A stretch of DNA of 64,000 bases. It comes from Metallyticus violacea (lineage: Eukaryota > Arthropoda > Insecta > Mantodea > Metallyticidae). The notes under the pieces were generated by a model. The model worked only from the letters and a program-made list of their open reading frames with translations. It was not told the origin of the DNA and ran no database searches. Numbering within the stretch: position 1 is the stretch's first letter; each line of letters opens with the position of its first letter. Of this stretch, positions 46,477 through 57,109 are shown piece after piece. The stretch lies in assembly GCA_030762175.1 (NCBI GenBank), contig CM060831.1:79577001-79641000 (forward strand), written 5' to 3'. A program made the translations under genes and the position numbers.

Positions 46477-47715
46477 CGAGGGCCATCCAGAAAGTAAGGG
46501 CTTCTGATGTCGGGGAAAATGATTTGTTTCTAAGTTGGCGCAGCTGGCGTGTAGGGTGGATCCTAACGGCCAGTTTGTTTGTTCCCATGGGGTTGGTGGC
46601 GGTCATTTTATTCAGTCACAGTAAATTCTTCCGATGTCGTCGCTCGCTCCCTCCACCTCCCGTCCGTGCGAGATCCCTGCGGTCGTTTTTTAACTTTGCA
46701 GAACAATACGCTGCGAATATCCATCGGAAGCTCTGAAAGTTTATGGTAGTCGATAACATGTCATGGATTGTTCAGAGAAGGCCGTACTGATACTCACGAG
46801 GCAAGGAGTGGAAGACCATCAGTGGTTTGTGACAAATTTGTGCAAAAAATTTAAGAATAAGTGCGAAACGAGCGCCGCGTTACAGCTAATGACCTTCACA
46901 AAGAATTTCCTGACATTTTTCGAAGTCTCCTTGGTGATATTGTGTCGGAAAAACTTGGTTACAAGAAGTTGTGTGCGAGATGGGAGCCCAGAATCCTCGC
47001 ACCGGAGCACCACCAAAAACGCGCAAACGCCGTGCGTGAATTTTTTTTTTTTTTTTTTTTTTATCATTTTGCACGGAGGGAGAAGCTTAACTGAACTCTA
47101 TAGTGACGGGGGATGGGGTGTGTCACTACACGCCAGAATCCAAAAGACCATCACTTCAGTGGCGTCGAATCATCTTCCTTAGCCACCAAAAAGTTCAAAA
47201 CGACCCCTTCAGCCGGAAAAGTCTTGGCATCTGTTTTTGGGGGACCATAAGGGGGTCCTTTTGGTGATATTATGCCTAAAGGGACTACCATTACTCCAAA
47301 GAGCCAATCAAAACCGCAGAAGGGGAATGCTGACCCGGGGAGTCAGCCTCCTGTATGACAACGCAAAGCCCCCACATCGCACGAGTTTCACAACAGCTGC
47401 TGACATCGTTTGGATGGGATATTCTCACCCACCCCCCTGATCACCCGACTTGGCGTCTTTGGACTATTACCTTTCCACTAAACTAAAGGCGTTTTTCGGT
47501 GGGAAACGTTTTTCCAACTGTCAAGAGGTCGAGGAAGCTGTGAATAAGTGGCTGAAAAAGCTGGTGCCCCGACTACAGAAATGTATCGATCTCGATGGCG
47601 ATTACGTTGAAAAATGGTTTAATATATTTGTGAAGTATCCTGTGAATTTCAATTAAATACAAGCATTTTTCGATCCTACATAAATGTTGTAACCTTACTT
47701 TCTGGATGGCCCTCT
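46477..47715 (+). mobile_element. mariner element with both terminal repeats, degenerate
   Basis: Inverted ends GAGGGCCATCCAGAAAGTAA at both sides, with TA at 46475-46476 and 47716-47717. At 1239 bp it has the full mariner length. Blocks in order: RRVTANDLHKEFPDI (46870-46920), KKLCARWEPRILAPEHHQKR, DNAKPPHRT, SPDLASLDYYLSTKLKAFFG and VEEAVNKWLKKL then QKCIDLDGDYVEKW, a classic mariner C-terminus. The third catalytic Asp (SPDLASLDY) is present. A T-run at 47041-47061 and frameshifts inactivate it. Confidence 0.9.
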
Positions 47716-47999
47716 TAAGAACTTGTGCTTAATATTAGCTGAACAGCTATTGAAAATAGCATAAAGTTCATTATACAAATTTAGTGATAGTTACAATGAA
47801 CATTAAATGAGCATTGAAACATTCAAGATAAAATAATTTGGAAATGAAAATATTTTTAAACTGTTATCAGGAACTGTTTGATTTTGCTTCCATTGATTTA
47901 AAGATATAAAAAAAATATAGTGTTAATTTTTATAAGAAAGGAATCAAATCAGGATTTATTCACAAGTGTTTTAACACACTTTTTATTCTCTTTTTTCAG
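47716..47999 (+). other. End of last cathepsin intron
   Basis: AT-rich, ending in a strong pyrimidine tract and acceptor CTTTTTTCAG at 47999. Confidence 0.7.
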
Positions 48000-48037
48000 G
48001 CCTTGCTACTGAAGTATCAGCACTGGATGTTATTTAA
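48000..48037 (+). CDS. CTSO: Cathepsin O-like protease, terminal exon
   Basis: Acceptor AG 47998-47999. The first two bases finish the Gly codon from 40421, then LATEVSALDVI and TAA (48035-48037). Mature chain length from the conserved Trp to the stop is about 212 residues, as in vertebrate cathepsin O, whose end is likewise GSN.CG followed by a short tail. Confidence 0.9.
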
Positions 48038-48330
48038 AAACTACTTAGCTTTTTTATATAATGGGTTCAGATATATTTTAGATTGCTCATGCAATTTAAT
48101 TGTAACGTCAGATGCTCTTCTTCAAACATAGGCATTAGAGAAAAAGTAGACTTTAATATGTTGTCATAGCTGTGTACCATTATGAAGCAGTACAATGAGA
48201 TGGTGCAAAAAATAGCAAACATTAAAGACCTTTATTGATATATCTGATTTTTTTGGCCATGATTTGGCATTTGTAGTAATGTTTTAAAATTGTATATGAA
48301 CTAACATTTCATATTTAATAATAATAAAGA
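48038..48330 (+). other. Probable 3' UTR of cathepsin O-like gene
   Basis: Candidate poly(A) signals are ATTAAA at 48221-48226 and AATAAA at 48323-48328. The second lies inside the first unit of a tandem repeat, so the true end is uncertain. Confidence 0.5.
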
Positions 48331-48620
48331 ATATTTTTGTATTGATTCAGTCTGTTTTAGCCATGATTTGGCATTTATATCAATATCTAAAATTTTATAT
48401 GAACTAACACTTCATATTTAATGATATTAAAGAATATTTTTGTATTGATTCAGTCTGTTTTTATCCATGATTTGGCATTTATGTAATATTTACAATTTTT
48501 TTATAAACTAGCATTTCATATTTAATTATATTAAAGAATATATTTTCATATTGAAAAAATCTTTTTTTTTTTTTAGCCATGAACTGCCATTTTTTGGTAT
48601 TATTCAAACTTTTATGAACT
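48243..48620 (+). repeat. 104-112 bp tandem repeat, about 3.5 copies
   Basis: CCATGATTTGGCATTT recurs at 48257, 48361 and 48465, with a diverged CCATGAACTGCCATTT at 48577. Each unit also has GAACTA.CA.TTCATATTTAAT and a TTAAAGAATAT or ATAAAGAATAT segment. Confidence 0.9.
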
Positions 48621-48719
48621 AGCTTTGAAGGGTCACATCCAAACAGAAGTATCAGAAAAACAGCTTGTTATCTTTATACTGTTTTACATGGTCATTTAAT
48701 CGTGCATATTTTTGAAATA

Positions 48720-48880
48720 TTATGCAGAACGAGAAGCTAGACTGCATATTTGAAGTTTATATTGAGAAATTGACCCATTATATTAGTGCTGCCATTTGTG
48801 TTTCCCTGCAGGTTGATGAAACAACAAACTTAACCTACCAAACTGAAACTGCTATAGTTTTAGAGTGAGTTAAACTTTTC
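48720..48880 (+). pseudogene. hAT-like (DUF4371-type) fragment
   Basis: NEKLDCIFEVYIEKLTHYIS then VSLQVDETTNLTYQTETAIV resembles the QVDETTD...Q.S.I.RFV block of zinc-finger MYM/hAT-derived proteins. It runs into a stop soon after. Confidence 0.55.
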
Positions 48881-49249
48881 AAAAATTTCTTCCTTTGAAA
48901 TGATTCATGATCAAGTTAATCAATTATTTCAATGAAGTTTTGAAAATAGTTTACAACCTTACAATGTTAAAAAAAAAAAAAGTTCAGCTCAAGCATAAGA
49001 TAGCATTGTGGTATTTAATGTAACACCAAAGACTATTTGGAGTGCTATATAAAAGAACCTCGCAAACATCACTCTAAAATGAGCATTATTTAATGGAATA
49101 TTTCACTGATGAGCAGGCAATTTACAAACTGAAGATGCATTATCATATCTAAAGAAAACATTCTCAAAAGATTTGTTCTTCCATGCAGCGGTTTTAAATA
49201 AAGAGAGGGTATGAATAAATTCATGTGATATATGTCGTACTAAACACTC
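48881..49249. other. AT-rich DNA, nothing firm
   Basis: May continue the eroded hAT fragment. No clear block seen. Confidence 0.4.
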
Positions 49250-49272
49250 TTTGCTTCACTTGTGTGATATTT

Positions 49273-49312
49273 GGAACCTGTTTCGAAGACCTTCGTCTTC
49301 ATCTTCGGCCAA
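49273..49312 (-). ncRNA. Hammerhead-like motif downstream of Penelope ORF
   Basis: Reverse strand: CCGAAGATGA, stem II AAGAC/GTCTT with loop GAAG, CGAAAC, then AGGTTCC. Same three-base spacing change as the copies at 15.4 and 16.2 kb. It lies about 140 nt after the reading frame. Confidence 0.45.
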
Positions 49313-49449
49313 GGGTACGACTGATTGGAGAATCCAACGGCTCTGTAGAGTTGAAGCACCGCCCTGGTGGTGTTTTAATGTACTTAAAAGTTGGTGTTTT
49401 CTACCTTTGGAATATCAAAGTTCCATTAATCGATCTCTGTGTTTATGAA

Positions 49450-49660
49450 TGTAAATTTTTCCCCAAGTGTCCAGTTCTGTATGTCCCTGAGTCTCTTTTA
49501 ATAAATCCATCTTCACAATATCGTGTTGTCCGAAAATGATATGCCACAGCTGATTTATCTGTATGTTTATATTTTACGTTCCTGAAATACTCTTCTAAAC
49601 GTGTGCCTATATTTCTCTTTGTTTTTCCAATATAGATCTTCCAAAGAGATTTTTTATTGT
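49450..49660 (-). pseudogene. GIY-YIG endonuclease fragment of Penelope-like element
   Basis: Reverse strand: KIYIGKTKRNIGTRLEEYFR then NVKYKHTDKSAVAYHFRTTR. YIG and the catalytic Arg (TRLEE) are present; the sequence breaks upstream at a family B SINE and then stops downstream of HLGKNLHS. Confidence 0.8.
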
Positions 49661-49764
49661 AAGATTATAATAAAAAATGAATTCTATAAACATGCACGCA
49701 ATAAGAATGGGACCATTCTGAAAATACGAATTTTTAATATTAAAACTATAGCCACTTTTTTTAA

Positions 49765-50038
49765 ATTGTTTAACACTCGTCTTTACTACTGAAGCATCAC
49801 AGGCGGTGTATCGTTGTACACTGATGATCATGAAATGAAATGATAAATTGGGAAAGAATTTTTTAAGAAGGAGACGTGTCAAACCTAAGTTTAGGGTACC
49901 CCTCCGGCATTTACCATTTATGAGGACTGAGAAAAATTTGGAAAAAACCTCATTGAGGGATGACAATCCTGGCGGGAATCGAATTCCACACCTCTCGCGC
50001 ACAAGACCGTGCCTTAATGACCTCGGCCACGTCTGCTA
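49765..50038 (-). mobile_element. SINE family B, reverse copy
   Basis: Tail complement GTTTAACACTCGTCTTTACT, body, B-box complement GGAATCGAATTCCAC, head complement ACCTCGGCCACGTCTGC. Confidence 0.9.
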
Positions 50039-50154
50039 CACGACGATACTAAAAGGTCTCGTGCTATGTGATCACATTTAGTACATGCAATGAAGGTTAT
50101 AATAAACGATGATGCAATGTAAAAAAGAATGGTAGTTTGAATACTATAGTAAGA

Positions 50155-50400
50155 CCGCCACGGGTGGCCGAGGTCGTTGAGGCGCGGACTCGTGAGCGGA
50201 AGGTCTGGGGTTTGATTCCCACCACAACCCTCCTCCTTAAGTGTTTTTTTTTTTTTTTTTTTTAAAGGTTTTCCTCCGTCATAAATGCAAATGTCATTAA
50301 GCTTAGGCCTGGAATGTCCTTTCCCATTATTTATCATTTCATCTCACATATCATCAGTGTCCACTGCCATATAAAAATGAGGATTAAACACTATTTAAAA
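50155..50400 (+). mobile_element. SINE family B, forward copy
   Basis: Head CCGCCACGGGTGGCCGAGG, B box GGTTTGATTCCCACC, an expanded T-run at about 50245-50265, a shortened body and tail GGATTAAACACT. Confidence 0.9.
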
Positions 50401-51064
50401 ACAAAACTATAGACCATAGATTTAAGTTGCCCATTGGTTGTTAGCTCTCGCTCGCGATTCCTTTAGGCATTGCTGCGGAGACGGAGATAAGAAGAACAGT
50501 CTTTGTCGCCAGTGGCGGCCTCTTCTCCTTCAGATATTGCAAACTGGTCCTCATTTTCTCTAAATTTATAATGAACCAATCACTAATTATGTCTATTTAT
50601 TCCCAGTATCTTTTTTCAGTGGTTTGTACATGTGCACAGACCAATTTCCAATTCTATCCAGTCACTTTGGAAAGAGGTTTTTCAAGTGAAACGTACACAT
50701 CTTTGTTTTTAAATGTTGGGAGAAATGTACGGTAATAGGTATCAGCGAACCAGTTTCTAGTAACAGCGCTGTCCATTTCCTCGTGATAATCCTTTGCAAG
50801 ATTATTTTTAGAGTAATATTTTCTTTCATAAGATGAGGAGGAGCAAATATACTGGATTTTAAAAATGCGCAGCTACTGACTACAAAGGCACGTGGTGTTA
50901 GCAGAGCTATTGTGTCTCGCATTTGCGGTGAGGCTAGAAAACTTAGCACAGTTTTTGTGTCACCTAGAAAACACATCGCACCTCCCAAAAAGATTACTAC
51001 TAACTTATATGAAGTTGACGAGGATTGTACGCAGTGTTGTATCAGAATTTTAAAACCGTGGAGA
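50401..51064. other. Unassigned sequence
   Basis: The reverse frame 50988-50662 is open for 108 codons (MGGAMCFLGDTKTVLSFLAS ...) but matches nothing I know. It has no exon boundaries and could be an eroded transposon. Confidence 0.35.
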
Positions 51065-51125
51065 TTTTTTAATAGTTTTTGACGCCTTTTTAACTACTGA
51101 GGCACCACAGGTGGTATCGACAATT
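51065..51125 (-). mobile_element. SINE family B, 3' fragment
   Basis: Complement of the family tail: TTTTTAACTACTGAGGCACC then ACAGGTGGTATCGACA. Body and head missing. Confidence 0.65.
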
Positions 51126-51424
51126 TTCAACAGCACGCAACTGATGCTTTAAGAACTAAAATATTATACACTGCTTCTAATTTGTCCATCTACAGAATTC
51201 TGTGAAGTTTAGGGTTCGAATATAAAAAGACACTCGATTGGTGCAAATTTGTATTGGAGAGTAGCGAGTGATGTTGATGCGTCAAGGATGCAAAATACAC
51301 GAAATTTAAATTTTTGGAGTTTCAAGACCTATATTTTGCTTAGACGAGACTTAGGTGAATAGAAACCACACAAGACTCCTCCAAAATGGGAGTCCTGAAG
51401 GTATCAATTGGGAAAGACAGCCGG

Positions 51425-51540
51425 CAGTAGTATAGCCCGCCAATCAGATGGCGCCATTCTTGTCACGTGACCTCCTAGGCCCCGCCCCCAGCCAATCAGA
51501 ATGCTCCTGGCGGGAAATTCAAATGCACTGTGGCAAACAA
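51425..51540. promoter_or_regulatory. Promoter-like cluster: two CCAAT boxes, E-box, GC box, E2F-like site
   Basis: Within about 100 bp: GCCAATCAGA near 51450, TCACGTGACC, CCCCGCCCCC, a second GCCAATCAGA near 51493, and TGGCGGGAAATTC. The site density is far above the AT-rich background and resembles a growth-regulated promoter. No transcript start or first exon can be assigned, in either direction, and it could belong to the large element starting near 51.9 kb. Confidence 0.35.
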
Positions 51541-51929
51541 ATACAAAATTATTATTTTACCCCATTTGTGAAGAGTTTAAGGCTCCCTCTCATACACACC
51601 CTGTGATGATTGATTCAATCACTATTGCTTCCATGCTCTCCACCTGCTCTGAGCAGTGCCAACTATTTCTTGCTAGCGGAAAGAAAGCAGTAAATAAAAG
51701 CATGTTTTCTCATAAGTGTTGAGTTTAACTCAACATCATAAATGTGAAGCAGTTTCCAAAAGTGCTAAGACATGTTCTTTCACATATTTAGTAAGCATCT
51801 TTGCGATGAACTTTACTTCTTCTAGTCCAAGGCTGACTTGAGCGTTTTGGCCGTATATCTCGACTTACTATGCCAGTACGTATGTGTGTTTGCCTGACAA
51901 GAGGCCTTCTCTCACACCCGTTCATTTTT

Positions 51930-52650
51930 TAAGGTAAATATGAGCTCTATTCCATACACTCTTCTAACAGTCCATGTATTATCACTTAGGTATGAAGGAA
52001 TCAGCTGTCAAACAAAAATACACCCTCCTAACAGCCCATACATTGTCACGTTAATTATGAAGGATTCGGCAGTACTCCAAAAATACAGCCTTCTAACAGC
52101 CCATGTATTGCCACGTGGAATCGGCGCGACTCCAAAAATATATCAGCCACTCCCCTAACAGCTCAGGTATTGTCACGGGGAATAGGCTGTCAATCAAAAA
52201 TACGTCGCACAACCTCCTAATAGCCCATTTTTGTGGTATTGTCACGTTAAGCTTGAAGGAATCGGCGATACTCCAAAATTAAAACACTCACCCTCCTAAC
52301 AGCCCCCCCTTTTTTGTCCTCTGGTCATTTGGATACACATTAAGTATAAAGAAAACTTTAAAATATCCTACCCATCACCTAACAGCCCATTTTTTAAGAT
52401 ATTGTCACGTTAAGCATGAAGGAAACGGTTCTATTCCCAAAAATATCCCACCAAACCCCTAATAGCCGAGGTATTGTGACGTTAAGTATGAAAGTATGAT
52501 TGGTTGTCAATCAAAAATACATCGCTCACCCCCTAAAAGTTAATTTTTAAGAAAATGCCACTACTCCACTAAAATATCCCCTCTAACAGCCCATTTTTGG
52601 CTCAAATTAAAATATCCCCTAACAGTTCATTGTATCTTTTAAAAGCGCTA
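51930..52650 (+). repeat. Degenerate 65-80 bp tandem repeat, about 10 units
   Basis: CCTAACAGCCCATTTTT or a variant recurs about every 65-80 bp (for example near 51966, 52025, 52089, 52155, 52219, 52379 and 52591), linked by GTATTGTCACGTTAAG.ATGAAGGAATCGGC and CAAAAATA.A. The same unit appears inverted at 63690-63960. Confidence 0.85.
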
Positions 52651-52989
52651 GTTGGTAGGTAGCTCACTAGGTTACAAATTATTTTTTTTTTTCTGCGGCA
52701 CGATTAGAAATAGGTGACTTTTACTAATTTCGGTGCGCAGAATTCAAAAATGCATTCCGTTTTTCCGTGGCACATCTCTTTTTGGCAATATGACAATGTT
52801 CAATGAAAATATAATTGTAAAATTTGCAAAAATATTACATATTTATATACAACTTTTAAAGAAAATAAAGAAGAAGAACAACATGAAAGCGTACCTGAAT
52901 TTGCGAATGTATGTTAGTTAGCTTGTGTACCCCTTTTTCTTTTCCCATGAAAATGCAGTAATAGGCCATCCTTGCTCTTCACTGGTTGC

Positions 52990-54120
52990 TCCTAAATTCG
53001 ATAGGAAGTAATCAAGACATGATTTGAGGAAAGCTTCAAACTCATATTACAGCCAAGCAGTCTGAAAAATTCCAGCATATTTCTGACAATTTCTTTGTAT
53101 TGAGGGTCTTTCACATGGCCCAGAAATTTCTTAACAATCTCTTTGAATTCATTCCACGCATCTTTTTCAATTTCATTCATAGAGTTGGTAAAATTAACAT
53201 CTTTCATCAATTTACTTAACTCTCTCAAGAAAACGCTTCAGAGTTTCATAAGACTCTCTTAGGTTTGTAAGAATGTGCAAGCGGTATTGAAGCTATTGCC
53301 ATTATGAAGTAACAATGCCTAAAGACTTCTTTTGGAGAAATCAATAAAAAGTCGTCATCAACTTGGCTCATATGCGTCCCTACCCAACTGTTGAATAACA
53401 TTACACACATGCACACAAAACACAAGTTGATCTTCTGCGTAGTGCTTGTGGAACTGTATTTCGCGATTCCTATATCACGAAAATGTAACGCCAGGCGATA
53501 ACAAATTCTTCTTCTGTAGTCTTGAGCCCAGTAATTCACTTTTTTGTTCTATGAGGCCTAAATCCCTCACATAATCATTTAAAAATGTTGTGGTGAACTG
53601 TCACATTCTTCTGGATCAGAAACCAACTCATTGTCGGAAATCACAAAGCTGCTTTCAGATTCACTAAAATTAAGGTCTGTTAGTGATGTAGGTATGGGTA
53701 GTTCGGGCTCATGAGGGATAGGCCATGTAGCTGAGTTCAGATTTGGATATTTAATTCCTACCTTATTTTGTTTGTTGTAGTCAGCAACTTTGTACATACA
53801 AAAGTAACAATGGTCATGGTGATTCTGTTGCTCTCTCCATATCATTGGTTGGCAAAAGCCATTGCCTTCCTTTTTCCTTCATACCAACAACGTAATCCCT
53901 CAACGCAACCGTTACGTGAGGCGCAAACGATTTATCCGGATCACCAACTTTCTCTTTGAAATATGAGTAATATAGTTTGTTTGTGTGTCCCGTCAAACAT
54001 ATAACACTCACAAGTGTAACAAAACTTCTGAGAACTTTGTAGACTGTCTCCTGCGTAATCCTGATGCAGAAGTCATACTTAGCACTACACATACAGAAGA
54101 CGAACGTGCGTATTAACACA
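52990..54120 (-). pseudogene. Transposon-type protein pseudogene (KDP.YKEIV family)
   Basis: Reverse strand in order: NKLYYSYFKEKVGDPDKSFA (54119-53814 frame), MKEKGRQWLLP, MIWREQQNHHDHCYFCMYKV (53845-53579), LLHNGN, ESYETLKRFLERV, then RELSKLMKDVNFTNSMNEIE and KDAWNEFKEIVKKFLGHVKD, KEIVRNMLEFFRLLGCNMSL. This is the order in a multicopy arthropod/cnidarian family that I recall as transposon-associated but without a settled superfamily. A central section (a few hundred residues) is deleted between LLHNGN and RELSK, and frames shift. Confidence 0.6.
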
Positions 54121-55075
54121 AGTTTTCAGCTCAACTGAAGTTGAGATCTATGATAGCTGTAAATATAAACATAAATATCTCACAAGAAAATAGACCTGAC
54201 TCATAGAACAAAACTGATAATTGCTGGGAATATAAACATAAACACCTGGGTGATGGGGAGGATGGAAGTGAGCCGATTAGGAAGAAAATCGACAAATTTA
54301 GAATAACATAATGAAATGTAGCAGTAAGCTGTATAAGCTGAATGAATTTAGCACCATAGACATATACGCACATATAAAACTAGATGTGATAACCGAAAAC
54401 GGACGATTTTTGAAATCAGGGCACCAATTTCCATTAAAGTCACATATTTTCCTTTATACCGCAGAATTAATGTTGACCAGTGTAGCGTTACTCCTAAAGT
54501 TTAAAAGACGCTAGGGAAATTGCTTTTGGCATGTAGGCTACGTGAGTTCGTTCTTTGGCAGATAGGCTGAAGGAGATCGATGCCCAGCTACCTTGGTTTC
54601 AGCCTTTTGATATCGTCACTCCGTAGATGATTTCGTAAAGCATTAAATGATCTGAGAGAATGTTTGGAAATATTAGTTTTTTTAAGCAAATATATAATCT
54701 TATTTTGCATAGTAAGTTAAGAGCACCTTAAGAATTTGTTTGCAATGACAGCCTTCGCTTTAAGGGAAGGTGACAATAACTTTTAGAAGGAAATACCTCT
54801 ACTCTACTACGTCACCGTCCTAAGAGCCCATTTTGGGTCCTTCGGAAAATGAAAGAAATAGTGCTAATCCCTAAAATACCCTGCCCACCCCCTTCCCCCA
54901 GCAGCCCATTTCTGGCCCACGTAAAGGAAATTACCTTGGGCGGAAAAGTGTTTTATCAATCCTCCACCTACCAACCCATTTCATCTTTGTTTGCCCATTT
55001 TGCAATAGGAAAGGAAAAGGGTAATAAAACACATTTTTTCGCTTATTTATTCAGTGTAGAGTTCAACAAAAGGTG
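54121..55075. other. Spacer of the large palindromic element
   Basis: 54800-55000 holds further diverged repeat units (CCTAAGAGCCCATTTTGGGT, CCAGCAGCCCATTTCTGG, TACCAACCCATTTC) in the same orientation as 51930-52650. The rest is AT-rich with nothing recognised. Confidence 0.5.
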
Positions 55076-55513
55076 AGGTAGTCTCTTCAAGGCACTGTTT
55101 ACTACTGCTAATCCAAGACTGACTTGGCTGCTGTTCCCGGACCGCAGGCGGCACAGCAAGTTGTATGATGAGAGGACAAGTTCTGACGATCATCGCTGAG
55201 CCGCCAATTCTTCTGCAAGTCCAGCCTCTTTCTGCTGCAACAAACAAGGCATCATATATTCCGGTATTTTCTTTTAACAGTGCCAGGGAGGTAATGTGTT
55301 TAAACAACCCATTTTTGGTCCATCTCCATCTCACAATTTTAAGATGCTATTTTCTGAGATAATATGGATATAAGTGTACACTTTAAACAAGATATTAATC
55401 CCAAAGTGCTAAGCATTATTTACATTATAGCAATATATTTGCCAAGTTTTTGTACTTTCATGGATGTAACATAGGAAGGTACTTGCCTCTTAATCCAAAG
55501 ACAAGGGCGTTAC

Positions 55514-55529
55514 CTGTAGGGCTCGTCAT
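55514..55529 (-). other. 16-nt splice-bounded segment in left arm
   Basis: Reverse strand TTTGCAG|ATGACGAGCCCTACAG|GTAACG: acceptor, start codon and donor, matching 60749-60764 in the right arm. A second acceptor (CTTGCAG|AAGAATTGG) ends at 55213 on the same strand. Confidence 0.45.
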
Positions 55530-56072
55530 CTGCAAAGGAAAATAACAAGCATTTTTGTCGATGTTAGTTCAAATACTTCGTGCTGAGCAACTTCTCGATG
55601 ACACTTCTGCATGAAAAATAATTTTAGCGTAATAAGTAGGACACTTAGAATGATGAGACTTAGGCCTAGTAAAATATATTTTTAGCAATTGGCACTAATA
55701 AGCTATCTAATTAAGAACCATTCGGCCCTGCACTACGACAGGTTAACGTCTTTAAATATAAGTTGATTGATACAACTACTCAGACAAGTAATAAAAATAT
55801 TAGTTTGCACTAAGTTCGTGCGAATTGAGGAACTCGACTAGAAGCCTTAGTGAAAGTACCTCATGAATTCAAATTTCCTTGTAAAATATGCATTCTTTTG
55901 TTTTAAAGAAGTACAAACTAACCTAACTCAGAGTTAGGCTCATGTCAAATATTAGTAACGAGCTTTATTTATTACATTTTCGGGATAAATGGGCAGTTCT
56001 CTTGAAAATATGTTCTTTAGCTGATAAACTGAAATCTCAGTGACTTAAGACTTTAATCAATAAAATTAAAAG

Positions 56073-56376
56073 ATTTTTTTTTTGAATGATTTATTTATGG
56101 ACGCTCTTTAACAGCTCAGTTCATCAGCGTCCCATTCAATTCAGGGCGTAAAACGGCCGACAAATTTTGCTCAGAGGCCTATCTTTCAGGCTGGAGGTTC
56201 TTTTTTCGTAAATGTACGACACGGGACTCACGGCTTTACTTCCCTTCCGAAGGAAGCCATACTTAGGATTTTTACGCCCCGAAAAAATCCATCGGTCCTG
56301 GCCGGGTTCGAACCCACGACCTTGGGTTTAGGAGACAAGTATGGTAACCACTACACCTCCAGGACCGACAAAAAAA
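56073..56376 (-). mobile_element. tRNA-derived SINE, family A (copy 5)
   Basis: Reverse orientation, B-box complement GGGTTCGAACCC, head complement CCAGGACCGAC. AAAATTAAAAG flanks it at 56062-56072 and 56377-56387. The opposite arm has a single uninterrupted CTTTTAATTTT at 60192-60202, the empty site. Confidence 0.97.
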
Positions 56377-56672
56377 AAAATTAAAAGCGATGAACCAAAC
56401 GTAAGCATGGTCCTTATATGTAAGGCGCCTATTTAAAAAGACTGAAATATTGCCTACAAGCACAGCCTACAACTTAGGTAAATAATTATAATTTGGTTCT
56501 AAATTGTAGCATTATACAAGACACCTTTGTTGTAAGATGGTATTGTTTTGTACATGGGAGAGATGTTCTTGTTTACCAGTCATAATGTGTGTTCATAATG
56601 TAAATTAACGTACATCCTTCCTGTTAAAGATTAAGAGTTTTTAAACGAGAAAAAATGGCCGTTCTTGAAATG

Positions 56673-57109
56673 TAAATATTTTCACAGTTGCCATAATGAT
56701 TTTGTTAGCCCCCATTTTTGCTTGCAGACCTTGGTAGAGTTTTAACAGATGCATACGTTTTTCCATTACTAATAACGACACTTAATTTTACAGATACATA
56801 CGTGGTAAGCGAAAAACGCTGCACAATGCTAGAATGAAACTGGTAATAACAGCGACAACTTCTGCATTTTAACAACCCGAATCTTGTTGCAAAACCACGT
56901 TTGCTAGCAAAGTATTCGAGAAGCAATTGGGGGCCGAATTGCAGTACAGAATGTTCTTGAAGGTTATTAAGAAATGTAGGTCAAGATGGAAACAGACAGT
57001 CGTTTCATGCATCCTGTTACTGTGTGCCCAACTCTCACATTCACTCATCGAAATCTCTGGTGCTTGGAACGAAATTTCTGGGTAAGTTGCACATTTAATA
57101 ATACCCAAA
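56673..57109. other. Centre of palindrome, left part
   Basis: No gene recognised. Overlapping open frames on both strands (56705-57243) are low in similarity to anything known. Confidence 0.45.

Larger units (their letters stand above)
55076..56672. repeat. Left arm of long inverted repeat
   Basis: Apart from the SINE at 56073-56376, it matches the inverse of 59900-61675 along its length, with scattered substitutions and small gaps (for example GCAATTGGCACTAATAAGCT and CGAACTTAGT-type segments). Shared length is about 1.3 kb. Confidence 0.95.

Noticed and set aside
46329..47182. Frames of 135 and 139 codons considered as host genes
   Set aside because: They lie within or next to the mariner at 46477-47715 and include its T-run. 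Mariner motifs appear in other frames.
50014..50337. 107-codon reverse frame with a Lys run
   Set aside because: Translation through SINE B and its T-run.
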